This document shows positions 36,240 through 48,727 of a DNA stretch of 64,000 bases, piece by piece. Positions within the stretch are counted from its first letter, which is position 1; each line of letters opens with the position of its first letter. The translations under genes and the position numbers were made by a program. Source of the stretch: Sanghuangporus weigelae (taxonomy: Eukaryota; Basidiomycota; Agaricomycetes; Hymenochaetales; Hymenochaetaceae). Where the stretch lies: contig CP137321.1 of assembly GCA_033182465.1 (NCBI GenBank), positions 186,001 to 250,000 of the forward strand. The letters run 5' to 3'. A model generated the notes under the pieces. The model searched no databases. It had not been told where the DNA came from and was given only the letters and a program-made list of their open reading frames with translations.

Positions 36240-37583
36240 ATGGTGAGTTGCAGCACCTTGCTAGTCTTGCAATCATGTATCAATGTGCATTTATTTCCAG
36301 AGCTTACAATTTTTGCACTCTCATGATGCCCAAGAAAGTGCGTCCTCCTTCTAATACCGCTTCCATCAAGATCCTTACACTACTTTCATTCAACAGAGCA
36401 CTCTGATGCGATTTGGGGCATCCACTGGACACCCACAGACCGAGTCCTCTCCATCTCAGCAGACGGAACTCTCAAGCAATACTCCTCTTCTTCCTCATCC
36501 ACATCAGCACAAACGATCTACACGCGCCCTTCCCCAAGTCCGCATCCCGTTGGCTTCGTCTCTTTAAGTGTGAATGAACAAGGAACGAAAGCGTTGTATA
36601 ATTCTCTGGAGGGAAGGACTGTACTTCTGGATGTTGAGAGTGGGGACACCATTGGCGTGCATGAGAGTTATGCGAAAGGGGGTGGAAGTGGGGAGCAGAA
36701 CGAACCAGGTATGTTAATCGCATATACTTCGTGTAGCGAATGCACCGATTCTGGATATTCTTGCTGACCTACGACATTAACGCGTTCGTTCAGCATGGAG
36801 TGTTTCTCTTCATCCAACGGAGGAGACTTTCGCAGCAACTGGCGGGACCGGGAACGTCACCATCCACTCTGCTTCGCCGTCTAACTTTGGCGAAGGACTT
36901 GCAAAACTCGAAAGTGGACGGTCAAAAATGGGGATGTGCATCAAACATGTGCGTATGCCGACCCAATCCTCCCTTTCTTGAGTTATTATAATTAGTAGTA
37001 ATATAACTCGTGTTTACTCTGACCATCCTGTTGCAGAGCCCAGACGGCACACGCATCGCCCTCTCCCTCGAAACAGGCCAGATCTACATATTCGACTTCG
37101 CTTCTTCACAGCTACTCCAAACATACACCGCCCACACAATGACAGTCCGCGCGCTCTCCTGGTCTTCTGACTCCTCTCTTTTATTATCCGCTTCAGACGA
37201 CAGACGTCTCACGCTTTTTGACGTGCGTGAAAAGGGTAAAGGCGGTGGAGGAGGTGCTGTTGCAGCTCTCGTCGGACATGGCTCCTGGGTGCTGAGTACG
37301 GCGTTCTCGCCTGATGGACGGCTCGCACTCTCTGGGTACGTATATATTCCTTGTCAGTCTTGATTTCTAACTCTCACATTTTCTTTCTTTCTTTAGGTCG
37401 GCAGACAAGACAATAAAAGTTTGGGACATAGGTACACGAGCCGCCGTGTCCACTATGCAAGACACGGGCGAAGTATGGGCCGTTTCATGGCGCCCACTAA
37501 TCTCACCCGGTTTCGCAGGCGCATTCGTCTCTGGTGGAGAAGATGGTGTTGTTAAGTGGTGGCGCAGCGCTGGGGCAAGCTAA
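36240..37583 (+). CDS. SKI8: WD40 protein SKI8/WDR61
   Basis: Subunit of the cytoplasmic Ski complex (3'-5' mRNA decay with the exosome), with roles in Paf1 complex and meiotic recombination in other fungi. The first coding exon is the ATG alone (36240-36242), followed by GTGAGT. Exon 2 starts at 36301 with SLQFLHSHDAQEK and continues HSDAIWGIHWTPTDRVLSI. Repeats include AWSVSLHPTEETFAATGG, SPDGTRIALSLETGQIYIFD, WSSDSSLLLSASDDRRLTLF, AFSPDGRLALSG-SADKTIKVWD and VWAVSWRP, ending FVSGGEDGVVKWWR. About seven blades fit the family, and the VKWWR end is typical of Ski8. It is convergent with VPS41. Confidence 0.85.
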
Positions 37584-37865
37584 CGTTCCAAAAATTCCTT
37601 TGCATTCGTTGCTTACTCAATACTTGCAATGCGACGAGAAAAACTACTGCACTCCCAGAATAGAATAGAACGCACAAGGTGTATTGGAGAATGAACAGGA
37701 GAAGAGTGTGTTTCCAGTCAATGTATGATTGCATGAATGATGTAATAGTAATACAAATGCGCGGTATGTACATGAATGTAGAGCATTTCGAGAGAACAGG
37801 AAGCAAGAATGAGAGGGAAAATGTGCAGCGATTTTTCACGAGGGCAGAATCTATCTTATCTGTCT

Positions 37866-40800
37866 TCAAGTCCGTTCGCCTTCATCCCGCTTATGACAAA
37901 CCGGACACCCTTGGTCAATCCGTCCGCGTATCATAGCAGCTCTACAACGCACACATCAATCACTAAGTTAACATAATTTAAACCATCAAGATGAAGCTGT
38001 AGACTCACAGAGCGATCTTTCCACCGACATCCTGCTTGCCTCCTGAGAGCATGTTCGAAAGCACTGGATCTTGGAGTCTCGAAAGGCGTTCACCACCTTT
38101 CACGCACGTCAGATGCACGACATGCCGACAAAGGAACAACACTGTCGTCGTGGAGGATGTGGAAGTGGACACAGAGCTTTGATATAAAGGCTGGGAGCAA
38201 AATTGGCATTTGGAGCCAACTGAAGGACGAAATAGATCAGTTTGTGTGTTCGCTCTCGGCAAAATGAAAGCCCTTGTCATGATACTTACCGGTCCCAAAG
38301 AAACCTTTCGTCTGATCCTTACTCAACTTCCTGGCTAACACCGAGCAGTCACCATCCAAAATAGTCTGGCATCCCTCAAGCAACGAAATCTGGAGGTTGA
38401 AAGCTTGCAGAATCTTGATAAGCGCTTCTTTGAGCCCAGGTATCTCTAGTCCATTCTTGATCCGCCGAATGAGTCGGATTGGGTCGATCTCTGCGCCGAC
38501 ATTCTCTAGCAGTCCTCGGATGAACGCTGATGGTAGTACTTCGTGAGTGATATACGTGAATTGATAGAGGTGGAGACTGACCCGGTCGAGTCTCTGAGTA
38601 TCGGAGCAGGTCTTCCCATAGATCATCATCGTTTTGCTCCTTCGCAAAGTCAATTGCCTGCGTGCCTGTTAGTTGGCCATAATACGATAAAGCCCGAGGA
38701 GCATCGATGACTGACTCGATTAACATCACCAAGCCGTTCGATGATCAAAGTGAGGGCTTGTCTATTGTTTCCCATCCTCCCGAGTAGGAACACCATCTCT
38801 GGTACGTAGTCGAGCTCTTTGCATACTAGGTACGCCTTAATCCCGCAATACCACAATGTCAATTCTCATTGCATACGATACTTGCAAGACTTACCTTCTC
38901 AAGGCTATAATAGTTGCTGGCACGTAGGAAATCAATCAGACGGTTCGGCGCAAACTCAGCCTGGAGCTGAACATGGTCATCCGCATAATCTGCAGCTAAA
39001 TGAGGATCCTTTGCGAACAACGCGTTAAGGTACAGGTACAGGAAGTATGGTCGGCCCTGTAATTGTTGTACAACGCGTGGGACCTACATGTAGCATCGTC
39101 AGTCTCGACTCTATGACGATTTTAAGGAGAGAGACTGTACTGACGGGAATGGAGAATGTATGGTCCACGAGAAGTGCAATAGCAGGACTTCGGCCATCTT
39201 CATCTAATCCTTCATCTTCACCAGCTTGTTGTCTTTTCTTAACAAGCTCCTGGTCAAACTCCACGAGAAGAAGAGCCTGATCCTGTACATCCGTGAAGAG
39301 ATTATGCTCACGTATGAGATCGAAGACGTTCGGCCGTCGGAGTCGGAGGACGTAAGGAAGCGCTTTGCCCGGTTGACGATTGGACAGGAACCTGTTCATG
39401 AAGTCAGTATATTTATAGCTTCTTCAATATTTGCATTGCAGTACAGCGAAGGTTCACTGACATCTCGGCGAGACATTCCATCAGAATTTGAGCTTCTCCG
39501 CTGGAAGCGCTTGCGCGTTTCAGCTCGGACTGCACAGCAACAGTCACAGCACCAACATCATAAATCGTGTTCGGCCACTCTTTGACGGTCCTTAAAAGTG
39601 CCTAAGAGAAGATTAGATGACTAAAGAGAACAACAAGGGTACAAGGATAACCACTCACTTCTCGATCATGCGCAAGGAAGTGGGCAAGAATCATCTCATA
39701 GACTAAACGTGAAAGGCGAGGTGCTTCGGTAGGTACGTATGGTATTATGGACTATAAGACGACGAATTCGTGAGAGTCCGCATTTATTTTCTCCCAACAA
39801 GACCCACCTGAAGTTGGTTCTTTTGTGCATATACGAAAATCCAGTCCTCCCATCGTCTTGCATCGAGCGAAAGGACCTTTGGACATAATCGGGCGGCTTT
39901 CTCGTAGTCGCCTACTGATACTTTCGTAAGTAAATTCACCAAAGACAATCCTCGTCTTACCTTCGTTTACAAGATGCTCGATGTACTTCTGTCCAATTTC
40001 AGCAGCATCAAGACCCTCTCCAGGCATCTGCTCAATTTGCTCTAAAGCCTCTTCATATCGCTTTCTCTCGACCAGCCATGCGACATGATCCCGTCGATCT
40101 CGCGGCCGAACAAGCACGATACTCCTAGGATTCAACACAACGTAACGTCGTCCTGCACCAGCTCCGGTACCTTCTTCAGGCACCTCTGCGAGCACGTAAT
40201 CATTGCATCCACATGTCTGATATCCAGACATACTGAGTATATCCGAGGATAGCTCTTCGCCTTTTCGCGAGACTATTCTTAGTTCAGGCGGCGGAGCGGG
40301 TTTACGAGCTTTGACTCTTTCGTCGACCGGGGCTTCATCTTTAAAAGACGTATCCGGAGGGGTGAATGCGAGAACGAGGAATGCGGATGGTGCTGACGGT
40401 GCAGTCGTAAGCACTGGATCTGCCGGATGTGGGACAATACCCGCTAGCATGTCGTCGATCGCGAAAATCGCCGTGATCTCTGCCATAAGCGGCGGTAAGG
40501 TCTTTATTCTGCCTGAGTCACCCGGAGCTGGGGAGCTTGATGTTGAGCCTCGGGTACGTGTACGTATACGAGCAACTTTGATTATATCGGCCCAGGCGAT
40601 AAGAAGGGTGGTGTCATCTTGCCAATGCAGTGTACATTTGAACAGGTCCGCACGGGGGCTGTCCGCTGGACGGTCGATGTAAGTTATTCGTGATTGCGAG
40701 GCAGTGTCATATATTTTGATTCCCTAGGAGATGAACAGAGTGAGGGACGGGAATAGAATGTATCAGGTGAGATTACCGTATCATTGGCCCATGCGATTAA

Positions 40801-41709
40801 AGTCCCTCGCCATCTAGCAGTCCAGATTGGACCTTCGCCAGCATGGATAACAGTTTCCTTGTGGCCAAGCCATCCCTTCTCATGAAGAACCAGATTACCA
40901 GCCATACCGCCACAAACAAACGCTCGAGTACTTCGACGCGAAAAGTTGGGTTCGAGAGCCACAGTACGCATTGGGCGTTTCTTGTCAAATGAATATACTT
41001 CAGGCGCCGTTAAAGAATGAATAACAACTTGTCCTAGATCGCTCTTGTCAGAGAGGTAAATATTGCAAGAAAAAGGAGATATTCGATAATTACCATCTAT
41101 TGATGCAGTCGCGACAAACTCTCCAGCCGTATCGAAGCACATGTCAATAATGGAAGCGGTGTGAGGACGAAAGGACTTGACGCGTTCTCCAGCATAGTCT
41201 AACACATGCACAATACCGTTGTGTGTTCCCATTGCCTAGAAATTGAAAAAAGTGAATAAATGAATGAAATTCCCTGACGAAGGATAACTTACCAAGTACT
41301 TTGGAGATACAGCCAATGCTGAAGCTGAATCCTTCTGAAGCAAGGTTTCCGTCGCCCCTCCAAGTAGCTCATACTTTAGTGCCGGTTCGTAATCTTCGTC
41401 CTCTTCGCCCTCCTCATCTTCAGATTCATCTTCTCCAGACTCGCTTTCAAGGTCACTCTCAGCATGGTTACCATAACCTTCATATTCTCTGCCGTGTTCC
41501 GATTCGTTGTCTTGAGTTTGAAAACTACGGGTCCCAACAGTACCATCGTGCTTTCCATTCACTTCCGAAATAGCATCTGGCGACTCCGAGGGCACATTCA
41601 GCTCGCCCGGTTCAGCATGCGTACTCTCCACACCATCTTCCTCAACAGATTTGTCGTCAACATGTACGTTCAAGATTGTAACAGGCTCATCGACCTCACC
41701 ATGCTCCAT
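37866..41709 (-). CDS. VPS41: Vacuolar sorting protein 41, HOPS subunit
   Basis: HOPS tethering subunit for vacuole/lysosome fusion and AP-3 vesicle delivery; binds the Rab Ypt7. An acidic low-complexity N-terminus (EDESEDEEGEEDEDYEPALK) leads to the conserved LKYELLGG and LQKDSASALAVSPKYL, then a WD-like beta-propeller with MGTHNGIVHVLDYAG, VALEPNFSRRSTRAFVCGG, GNLVLHEKGWLG, WRGTLIAWANDTGIKIYDT and LLIAWADIIKVARI. A clathrin-heavy-chain-repeat region follows (about 39400-38300). The C-terminus is a RING-H2-like zinc site: CQFCSQPL, LCRHVVHLTC and, after an intron, CPVCHKRDEGERT (stop 37868-37866). About ten introns. Divergent from bL34m with 208 bp between start codons. Confidence 0.92.
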
Positions 41710-41853
41710 CGGATTGAAGCACGGGTCCTAAGCCTACAAATAAGGCGCTAGAAACTAAAATAAAGGTGAAGGAGGCTAATTGACTTAGGTCACGCATCGA
41801 GTGCGCGACTCAGCGCGTCCATTTGGCCCTGTTTGCAGCGGAAGTGCTAACAT

Positions 41854-41859
41854 CACGTG
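41854..41859. promoter_or_regulatory. CACGTG E-box in the VPS41/bL34m divergent promoter
   Basis: TCACGTG lies in the 208-bp gap, about 60 bp upstream of the bL34m start and 145 bp upstream of VPS41. Confidence 0.45.
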
Positions 41860-41917
41860 TGCTTCAGCCGGCTTTTCCTTTTCATTGAATTTCTAGACTT
41901 TCAACTTACACTCGACG

Positions 41918-42304
41918 ATGCCGCGCTTACCCCGTTCACTTGCGACGGCATTCGCTGAGATACGTGCACGCGGATCACTATCGAATAACGCGCAACTACA
42001 GAAGCTTGCGATACCATTATCCTTAAACTCAAGATCATCCCTAAACGCACACCTGCGCCCAACCTTCATCACCCATCCTCTACATGCACGACTACCGGCT
42101 ACTTCGCTGCTTTCTCAAATGTACGCACAGACGCCATATCCTTTGCTCCTGCAAGCTCGAGGAGCGAAGCGTGGGACAGAATACCAGCCATCGCAACGAA
42201 AACGAAAGAACAAGCATGGATTCCTTGCACGTAAACGGTCCATCGGAGGTCGGAAAATTCTAGTACGAAGGCGCGCGAAAGGGAGGAAATATCTAAGTCA
42301 TTGA
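41918..42304 (+). CDS. MRPL34: Mitochondrial ribosomal protein bL34m
   Basis: Large-subunit mitoribosomal protein. Single exon of 128 residues. The N-terminal half is rich in Arg, Ser and Ala with few acids, as expected of a mitochondrial targeting sequence. The C-terminal third is the compact, very basic L34 domain: [20 protein letters not shown] followed by [20 protein letters not shown], ending LSH. It is head to head with VPS41 and shares a promoter with a CACGTG core. Confidence 0.93.
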   Translation: MPRLPRSLATAFAEIRARGSLSNNAQLQKLAIPLSLNSRSSLNAHLRPTFITHPLHARLPATSLLSQMYAQTPYPLLLQARGAKRGTEYQPSQRKRKNKHGFLARKRSIGGRKILVRRRAKGRKYLSH

Positions 42305-42796
42305 GAAGATGGGAACAGATTCAAACTTGACGGGATAGAGGTATAGTGTTTGACTTCATTATGCGTCCCAATTTCTCTGGAGCTGATCTTAGTGAGCAGA
42401 TGGAACAAAATTTGACCACTTCCCCTCATTTTTTTACTTACCATACGGTCGGCAATCCACAGAACTATGACAATAATGATGTTTCTTCTATTTCTTCATC
42501 GTCTGTACGAAAAACCGATCTCATAACGACGCTACACATTGGTATTCGCATCAAACAGTGGTATAAGTCTACATTGCCCTCGATACTAGTGCGAGTGTTG
42601 TGTCAAATATCGAAATCCATCTAGCCAAAAATCGGTCCGGAATGGATTCCCCGTCATCTCGTTAAGGGCATAAGTTGAGGGGTGGTAGTCGATAGCGCGT
42701 CTGGCATGCTTCGGAAGCTGGCCAGTTGTTGCACTATCATTTCATCTTGTTCGTTATAGCCAGAAGCCTCCAACCGGGATCTTTTGTGAAAGAGGA
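42305..42796. other. Convergent spacer between bL34m and CDK8
   Basis: 3' flanks of both genes; a 92-codon plus frame at 42346-42624 has no family features. Confidence 0.35.
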
Positions 42797-44467
42797 TTAA
42801 CCAAGCCTAGCCTTCTTCCTCGTATTCCTCGCAACGACATCATTTCCTTCTGTCCCCGAATTGACATTCATCTGAATCCGTGCCATATTAACACCTCCAT
42901 ATCCAGTGCCAGTGGTATATGACCCGGAACCTGCTGCGGGAGCAGGAGCACCAGGTCCAAAACCACCGCTCGCAAAGCTCGGCACGCCACTCGGAGGGCG
43001 AGCAGAGCTTGCCGGTGCTGGAGGAGGCGCTCGGGCTGCGGCTGCAGCTGCATTTGTCGGAAGCATCGCAGATGACGCCTCGTCATGCGTTATGCGGCGA
43101 TGCGGGGGCAGTTGATTTGTGCTTAAAGTCAAGAAAGCACTGGGTATTTAAAATGAATAACATACGGCTCGATGAGAAAATTACGGACGTACTTTCGCGT
43201 TGGTATAGGCTCCTCCTGAAACCATTTGTGTTCCAGTGCTTCGCGTGCTGTCAAACGTCTTTCTGGGTCATATGCGAAAAGACGTCGAAGAAGATCATAT
43301 CCATCTTTTGATCGGATTCGAGTTTGGCACCAGTCGTATAGTCTATCCTTGAATCTACTCGAATAAGCGTTGGAACTTGCGAGTTGTTTCAATGGTACTC
43401 ACTTATCAAGTCGCTTCATGTTTTGGTACTCAGGCATGTACTTGAGTGCAGGCCATTCTGACACTGAAAGCAAAAATGTTAGAATGGAGGTTCTCGGGTC
43501 AAAGTACAACTTCACCATCAGGAGTCCCTCGAACCTCAAATATCCTAAGAAGTTGATCTCGTTGGAAAGGGACATTCTTTTTCGAGTCCATCTTTGCCTC
43601 TTCGCCTTTGAAAATAGGCCTGAGGCTCGCTAATTCAGCCAAAACGCAACCAACAGCCCAGATATCAATGGCTTTCGTGTAGTGTTTTGCTCCGAGCAAC
43701 AACTCTGGAGCGCGATACCAGATCGTCACGACGACTTTGTCTCCTGCAATAAGAGCCTGAAGTGGTTCGTAGACTAGCCGCGCCAGACCAAGATCGCCAA
43801 TCTTGACGACTCCTTTGGAGGTTATCAGAATGTTCGCTGGCTTCAGATCCCGATGTAAGATATGGCAGGAGTGAAGGTAGAGGACACCGTTGAGAAGTTG
43901 ATAAGTGAGAGACTTGAGCACAGGCTCCGAGATTTGGGTACGTAAGTGCTGAGAATGATGGTGAATAACTTGCTAAAACATACGACAAGTCGAGTCAGAG
44001 AACGATATGATCTAATCAGAATTGACTGACCAAAAAGTCATGTTCTGCGTATTCGAAAATCATATAGATAGACTTGTCTTCCAATATAACTTCCTTCAGT
44101 GCGGCGATATTCTCGTGATCAATTTCGCGATTTAGCTAGGGAATCAATGAAAAGAGTCAAGACGATCAGGGAGTCGTATAACTAAAGGACGAACCGCGAT
44201 CTCTCGAATAGCACTCTGGCTAATCCCGGTATAAGTCGCATTCTCCCCTTCCTTATCTGGTTTAAACTTCTTTGCGGCATAGATACGATTAGAGTCTTCT
44301 CCGTCCTTTGCCTGGACCTTGTAAACGCGACCATACGTTCCGGAGGATATGAATCCGAGGAAAGTGTATTTGGATTGTACGGATTTACGCGCACCATCCC
44401 GCTTAGCACGAAAAGAACGCATAGGATCATTTTGAAATGTACTCGACCTATCGTCCATCCCGGTCAT
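42797..44467 (-). CDS. CDK8: Cyclin-dependent kinase 8 (Mediator kinase, SSN3)
   Basis: Catalytic subunit of the Mediator kinase module, partnered by cyclin C, phosphorylating Pol II CTD and transcription factors. Start [10 protein letters not shown] at 44467. Kinase features in order: Gly loop [13 protein letters not shown], catalytic Lys in [11 protein letters not shown], cyclin-binding helix [26 protein letters not shown], catalytic loop [13 protein letters not shown] in [37 protein letters not shown] and [20 protein letters not shown], a CDK8-specific insertion. DLG in place of DFG, and the absence of a T-loop Thr, are characteristic of the fungal subfamily. The last exon encodes an Ala/Gly/Pro-rich tail ending NTRKKARLG. 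About six introns. Divergent from uL13m with 183 bp between start codons. Confidence 0.95.
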
Positions 44468-44580
44468 TGTCGAGTGAAATAACTATTGCAGTTGAGTGGC
44501 AAGCCATGAAAGCTCATCAATATTGTGAATGAAGACTGAGGGTGGTGCGTGACGTTATACGCATTACGTGCAGTGAGGAG

Positions 44581-44586
44581 CACGTG
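44581..44586. promoter_or_regulatory. CACGTG E-box in the CDK8/uL13m divergent promoter
   Basis: CACGTGAC lies in the 183-bp gap, 65 bp from the uL13m start and about 115 bp from CDK8. An ATTGG (CCAAT box on the minus strand) follows within 10 bp. Confidence 0.45.
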
Positions 44587-44650
44587 ACTTCCATTGGCGG
44601 TGAGCAGAAAAAAAGGCTTTGAGCCGCGACGGCGACGAACGACGGGCAGG

Positions 44651-45354
44651 ATGTCTCAAGCTATTGGTACTGTAAGTTTGTGAAACATTTATCTACTTTG
44701 TTGTTTGACTGAACGCAGTTTTCATACAGACCGTGCTAGCTTATGCTAAAGTTTGGCACCATGTCGACGCTTCGGGTCGTACTTTGGGCAAGCTTGCTGA
44801 TCGAATAGCAATCGTGCTTATGGGTAAACACAAGCCAATGTATGATCCAGGAGGTATGCTCACATACTCTTTCATTTGTTTATATCAATTTGACGATCCA
44901 TTCCTTTATATTTGCCCGACTAAATAGTGGACTGCGGTGACTATGTCGTAGTGACAAATGCTCGCAAGATTCGAGTATCGGGAAACAAAGAGCAACAGAA
45001 GGTTTATTACAGTCATACGATGTACCCAGGCGGGTTGAAGGAACGAAAGTTCAAAGACCTTATCGTAAGAAAACCCGAAGACGTGAGTAGCAGAATCCAC
45101 CCCTCCCTTGCACTCTACTCATTATGATCACTATTTCTCACTAACTTCCATGCGGGCGCATGCATTCTCCTTGCTTCCTGAAGATTATCCGCGAGGCCGT
45201 ATCTGGCATGCTTCCCAAAAATAGGTTGCGTGACCGCCGGCTAGAACGCCTTCGAATATTCGCGGACGATGATATGGGTCCATTCAAGCACAACATCTTG
45301 AAGAGATGGGAAGATGGGACGCTTCCGAGCGATTCCGTAGGACGAAGTTCATAG
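44651..45354 (+). CDS. MRPL23: Mitochondrial ribosomal protein uL13m
   Basis: Bacterial-type L13 of the mitoribosome large subunit (yeast Mrpl23). Four exons (44651-44671, 44730-44853, 44928-45082, 45184-45354) give 156 residues. Motifs: [88 protein letters not shown] and [16 protein letters not shown]. These are the classic L13 blocks (the MLPKN loop especially). The first coding exon is only 21 bp (MSQAIGT). No long presequence is seen, as in yeast. It is convergent with the unrecognised gene downstream. Confidence 0.94.
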
Positions 45355-45505
45355 TGGCATCTGGCGGTTTCTCTTCAAGGCCTCTTATTCCCAACAGATC
45401 CTCCGTTGGGGCCTTCGCGCAGACTTCATGTACAGTTACTTATTCGTTCCATTGGTAATTCAATTGTTGTTTATCGGTAGAATTTTCCCTTCGCAAAACT
45501 AGGGG

Positions 45506-46949
45506 TCATCCTTCTAAACTACTCTCTGAAGACCTGCCGACGGAAGTGGAGTTGTCTCCGTCCTCCGAATCGATGACATCCTGAAATTCCTCCGCCAAAC
45601 GCAGGTCAGTGTGCCCCTCACCATCACTTTCCGCAATCTCATCCAAGTTCTCCTCGTGTTTTATCTTTCTTCGACTGCGCCTTCCTCGGACTCCGCTCGT
45701 CTTAGCCTCCTTCGACGCCTCCATCTGTCGCAACCAGTCCTCTGGGGCTTCGGCTCTCAGCAATTCGGCGACGTGCTCCTGTAACAGCATCCCTAAGTTC
45801 CGATGAGTCCATATCTCCGAGGAAGAGTTGTAATGTCATTACCAATGGCCATCAAGGCGGACCCATCAAATGCTCTGTACATGTCGCGCCTCGGCATGTC
45901 CTTTGAGCTTGTCTTTCTTCGTTTTCGCGGTCCCGCGGTCCCTCCTCTTGTTCCGCCGTCTCTTCCGCTATCTTCTATTCGATCCGCTTTGTTGCCGATC
46001 TCATTCACATTGCCGTCGCTGCCATTAACGCTGGCATCGGATGACTCCAATCCTTTAGTATCTTCGTCAATGACACGCTGGCTCGCCTTTCTAGCGGCAG
46101 CTTTTCTAAGCCTCGCAAGCTTGCGTATCTTTGTCGCTTCCCGCGCCGCCTTCGGAGCATTGTACAGACAGCCGTATGAAGTGTAATATTCACTTGCAAA
46201 ATGATGTACGCATTTTAGCAAGTCCTGTATTTAGATCATTGAGGAACCCGCACGGGGAAGTCATCCACAATGCATAAAATTCTCACAGAGGAAGGTACGG
46301 GTAGCATTGGCTGCGAATGCGCGGCCTCACTCCGTATGACGTGCTGCGACGGAGAAACGGCATTCGAGATAGATGCTAGCTCGGATACGACAAATCCCGG
46401 TGGATTCGTTTGTAAGCCGATGAGAAAAGAGAAGTCCTCATAAAACTTTTTCCTCTTCTTCGCTCTCTGGCCCTTCACAGTTTCCGCACCATCACTTGCG
46501 CCCGCATTCTCTCCGCCCTCCGAAGAACGACCCGCGATCGTGTCCGTTTCCTGATGAGCTTTTATTTCCGCTTTTCCTGAGTCTTCTCCTTCTGTATCTT
46601 CAAAGCTAGAAGTAACGGCACTTCTGCGTTCCTTTATCCTAGAAGTTCCTCCGGCATCCAGCGCAATCCGATTCCCGTGGACGTCACGCCCAATGTTACA
46701 AGCACGACGACGCGCCTGTGATGATCTTCGAGAAACCCGAATTTTGCTTTCGCTAGCCTTACCGGATTGCACCCTAGATCCATCGGGATGCAATCTCAAG
46801 GTCGCAAGATCATGTACTGTACTGCGACGTCGAATGTTCATTTTGAGCTGAAGTCGACTATCATGATCGGAGTGAAGAAGAACTGATTCGGAAACGATCT
46901 GTTTGTTTGGGAACTGTGCGGTCACGGGAACGTCGATCACGACTGCCAA
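45506..46949 (-). CDS. Unrecognised basic, nuclear-type protein
   Basis: Not assigned to a family. Three exons are inferred: 46949 to about 46249 (MAVVIDVPVTAQFPNKQ to the DDFP joint), about 46215 to 45839, and 45792 to 45506. The joint at 45838-45793 makes FDGSALMAIG-MLLQEHVAELL, which looks like a conserved helix. Another conserved-looking segment is DLLKCVHHFASEYYTSYG followed by Arg/Lys-rich helices (ATKIRKLARLRKAAARKA). The rest is Ser/acidic low complexity with basic clusters (RAKKRKKF, RKRRKT, RGRRSRRKIK) that resemble nuclear localisation signals. Composition suggests a chromatin or Pol I/III transcription factor, but that is inference only. Confidence 0.65.
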
Positions 46950-48727
46950 ACGAAGAATGATCGACGCGATGAGGTCCTTCCTCCCATCTTCTTTTCTGAA
47001 ATCAGAATCAGGCGCCCGTTCGCCTTTCGGAACGAGAACACATGGTTTGTATCGTCATTTGGTGAGATAAGCGGATAATCTCGAATTAATTGTTGGCCCT
47101 TTCATCCTTATCGATGCTCAGTCTGCTTTCCTTGTTCAGCTAGTAAGTACACGCCGGCGATTCCATTGCGCTTTTGTACCTGCACGGATGTGTCGCGCCG
47201 TTGAAGATAAACGCGGAAAAACTCCCTATGCCGGAGATATACGCTTGATTTAACACCTTCAACCTTACTGTCAACTAGAACTTCACCTGATTCGATTCTT
47301 CTAAAAATAATGACAACCAGATTATGCCGGTATTCGTCGGTCTGGTTGTAGAAAGCAAGTCTCTTTCCTGATCAAGGTTTATGGCTCAATCCGTCGTTCA
47401 GTCTCTTCGCAGGCGGCCATCAAGCTCGTCGGAATCACGTTTGATACCTAGTCATATTGCGCGCTGTTACTGCCGCTGTACCGATCAAATGAACTGAGGA
47501 GCACATATTTCGATGGGACAGACCGGTACGCGTCTACCTTCAGCACTTTTAGGGAGATGCGGTAGCATTCAAGTAACGAAGAGAGGTTCTGGAAACGACG
47601 TAGTTAAGCTGCAAGAGTCCTCTGCTGTCCGTCAGTTTCTAATGCTCCATAAGCTTATCTTAGCCATTGATATTCTTAGCAGGCGGCGGAAAGACAGTGC
47701 CTTCGTCTAATTCAGTTCCAGGCTAGTAATTACGGAAAGGTCCGTTCATCTACGGGTTTCGTCGGCGAAAGCACATTGTAGGATGCGATTGGAACGCTCA
47801 TATCGAGGAGCGATCGCACACTCAGAAAATCGAAGCTCGTTTCGAATCATCAATTGACCCCCATTGATGAAGAATGTGGTGAGAGATGCGCACCGTCTTC
47901 CATAACGTCGCTTGTTAATTTTCTACAGAAAATACTTACTACTTTCTGTTCTCTCACGTACAGACCTCTTGCGAAGTTTTTGTCGTTGCGTAGTGCGTTT
48001 CAAACCAGGTGCCCGCTTTTCCGATTTATCGCGCGATGCTATTGGCATTCCGCCTACTAGATCAGCGCTTTTATGCGATTCCTTCGAGGACAAACGATAT
48101 TTGTTACGTATGCGATTCATTTCGCCGGGTTCTCCGCTAATATATTTCAAAGCCGCCAGGGCTATGGGCTAAATATATAGGCCATATATACCATGCTGAG
48201 GGCAACCTTAAAATACATTCAAGTTGCGTGATAGAGACTGACTCCGACTGATGGCTCCAATACTATTCAACGCGGGCTCTTCTCGAGAATTTTCCGCAAA
48301 CAGGGTGCATGTGTCAATAATAACACAAATAAAATCCCTACGAGTCACAAGCTCTACGAAAGGGTCGTAGGCTCCCAAATGAAGGACTGATTGAAGGTAT
48401 GTCATTTACTCCCCTCGCTCGGAACTTTTGCTACATGGGAAACAGGCGACGATGTCGTATAGTATGTATCTAGTACGATATGATGTTTCCGTCTCTGAAC
48501 TGATGATGAGTGCACACGCGCATTTTTTAATATGATCGAAACAGATACACCAAGTACGATTTTTTTCAGCGTGCCGGAAGTATATCAAGATCAACGCATA
48601 AATCCTAGCCACAAAGGACGCTTCTTATAGTACAGTTGGTGCGCAGATAGAGCGAACGAGCTCGCGGAAAATGTGTCTTCCTACCCGACACCGATATCAT
48701 ATACTCAACAATCGACCGCATCGCAAT
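46950..48727. other. Gene-free spacer of 1.8 kb
   Basis: The longest empty stretch in the housekeeping half. Open frames at 47513-47710, 47854-48172 and 48208-48612 overlap on both strands and show no domain. I see no terminal repeats or RNA gene. Confidence 0.35.

Noticed and set aside
47923-48150. Basic minus-strand frame in the 1.8-kb spacer
   Set aside because: No start context, splice partner or family match; overlapping frames on the other strand are as long.
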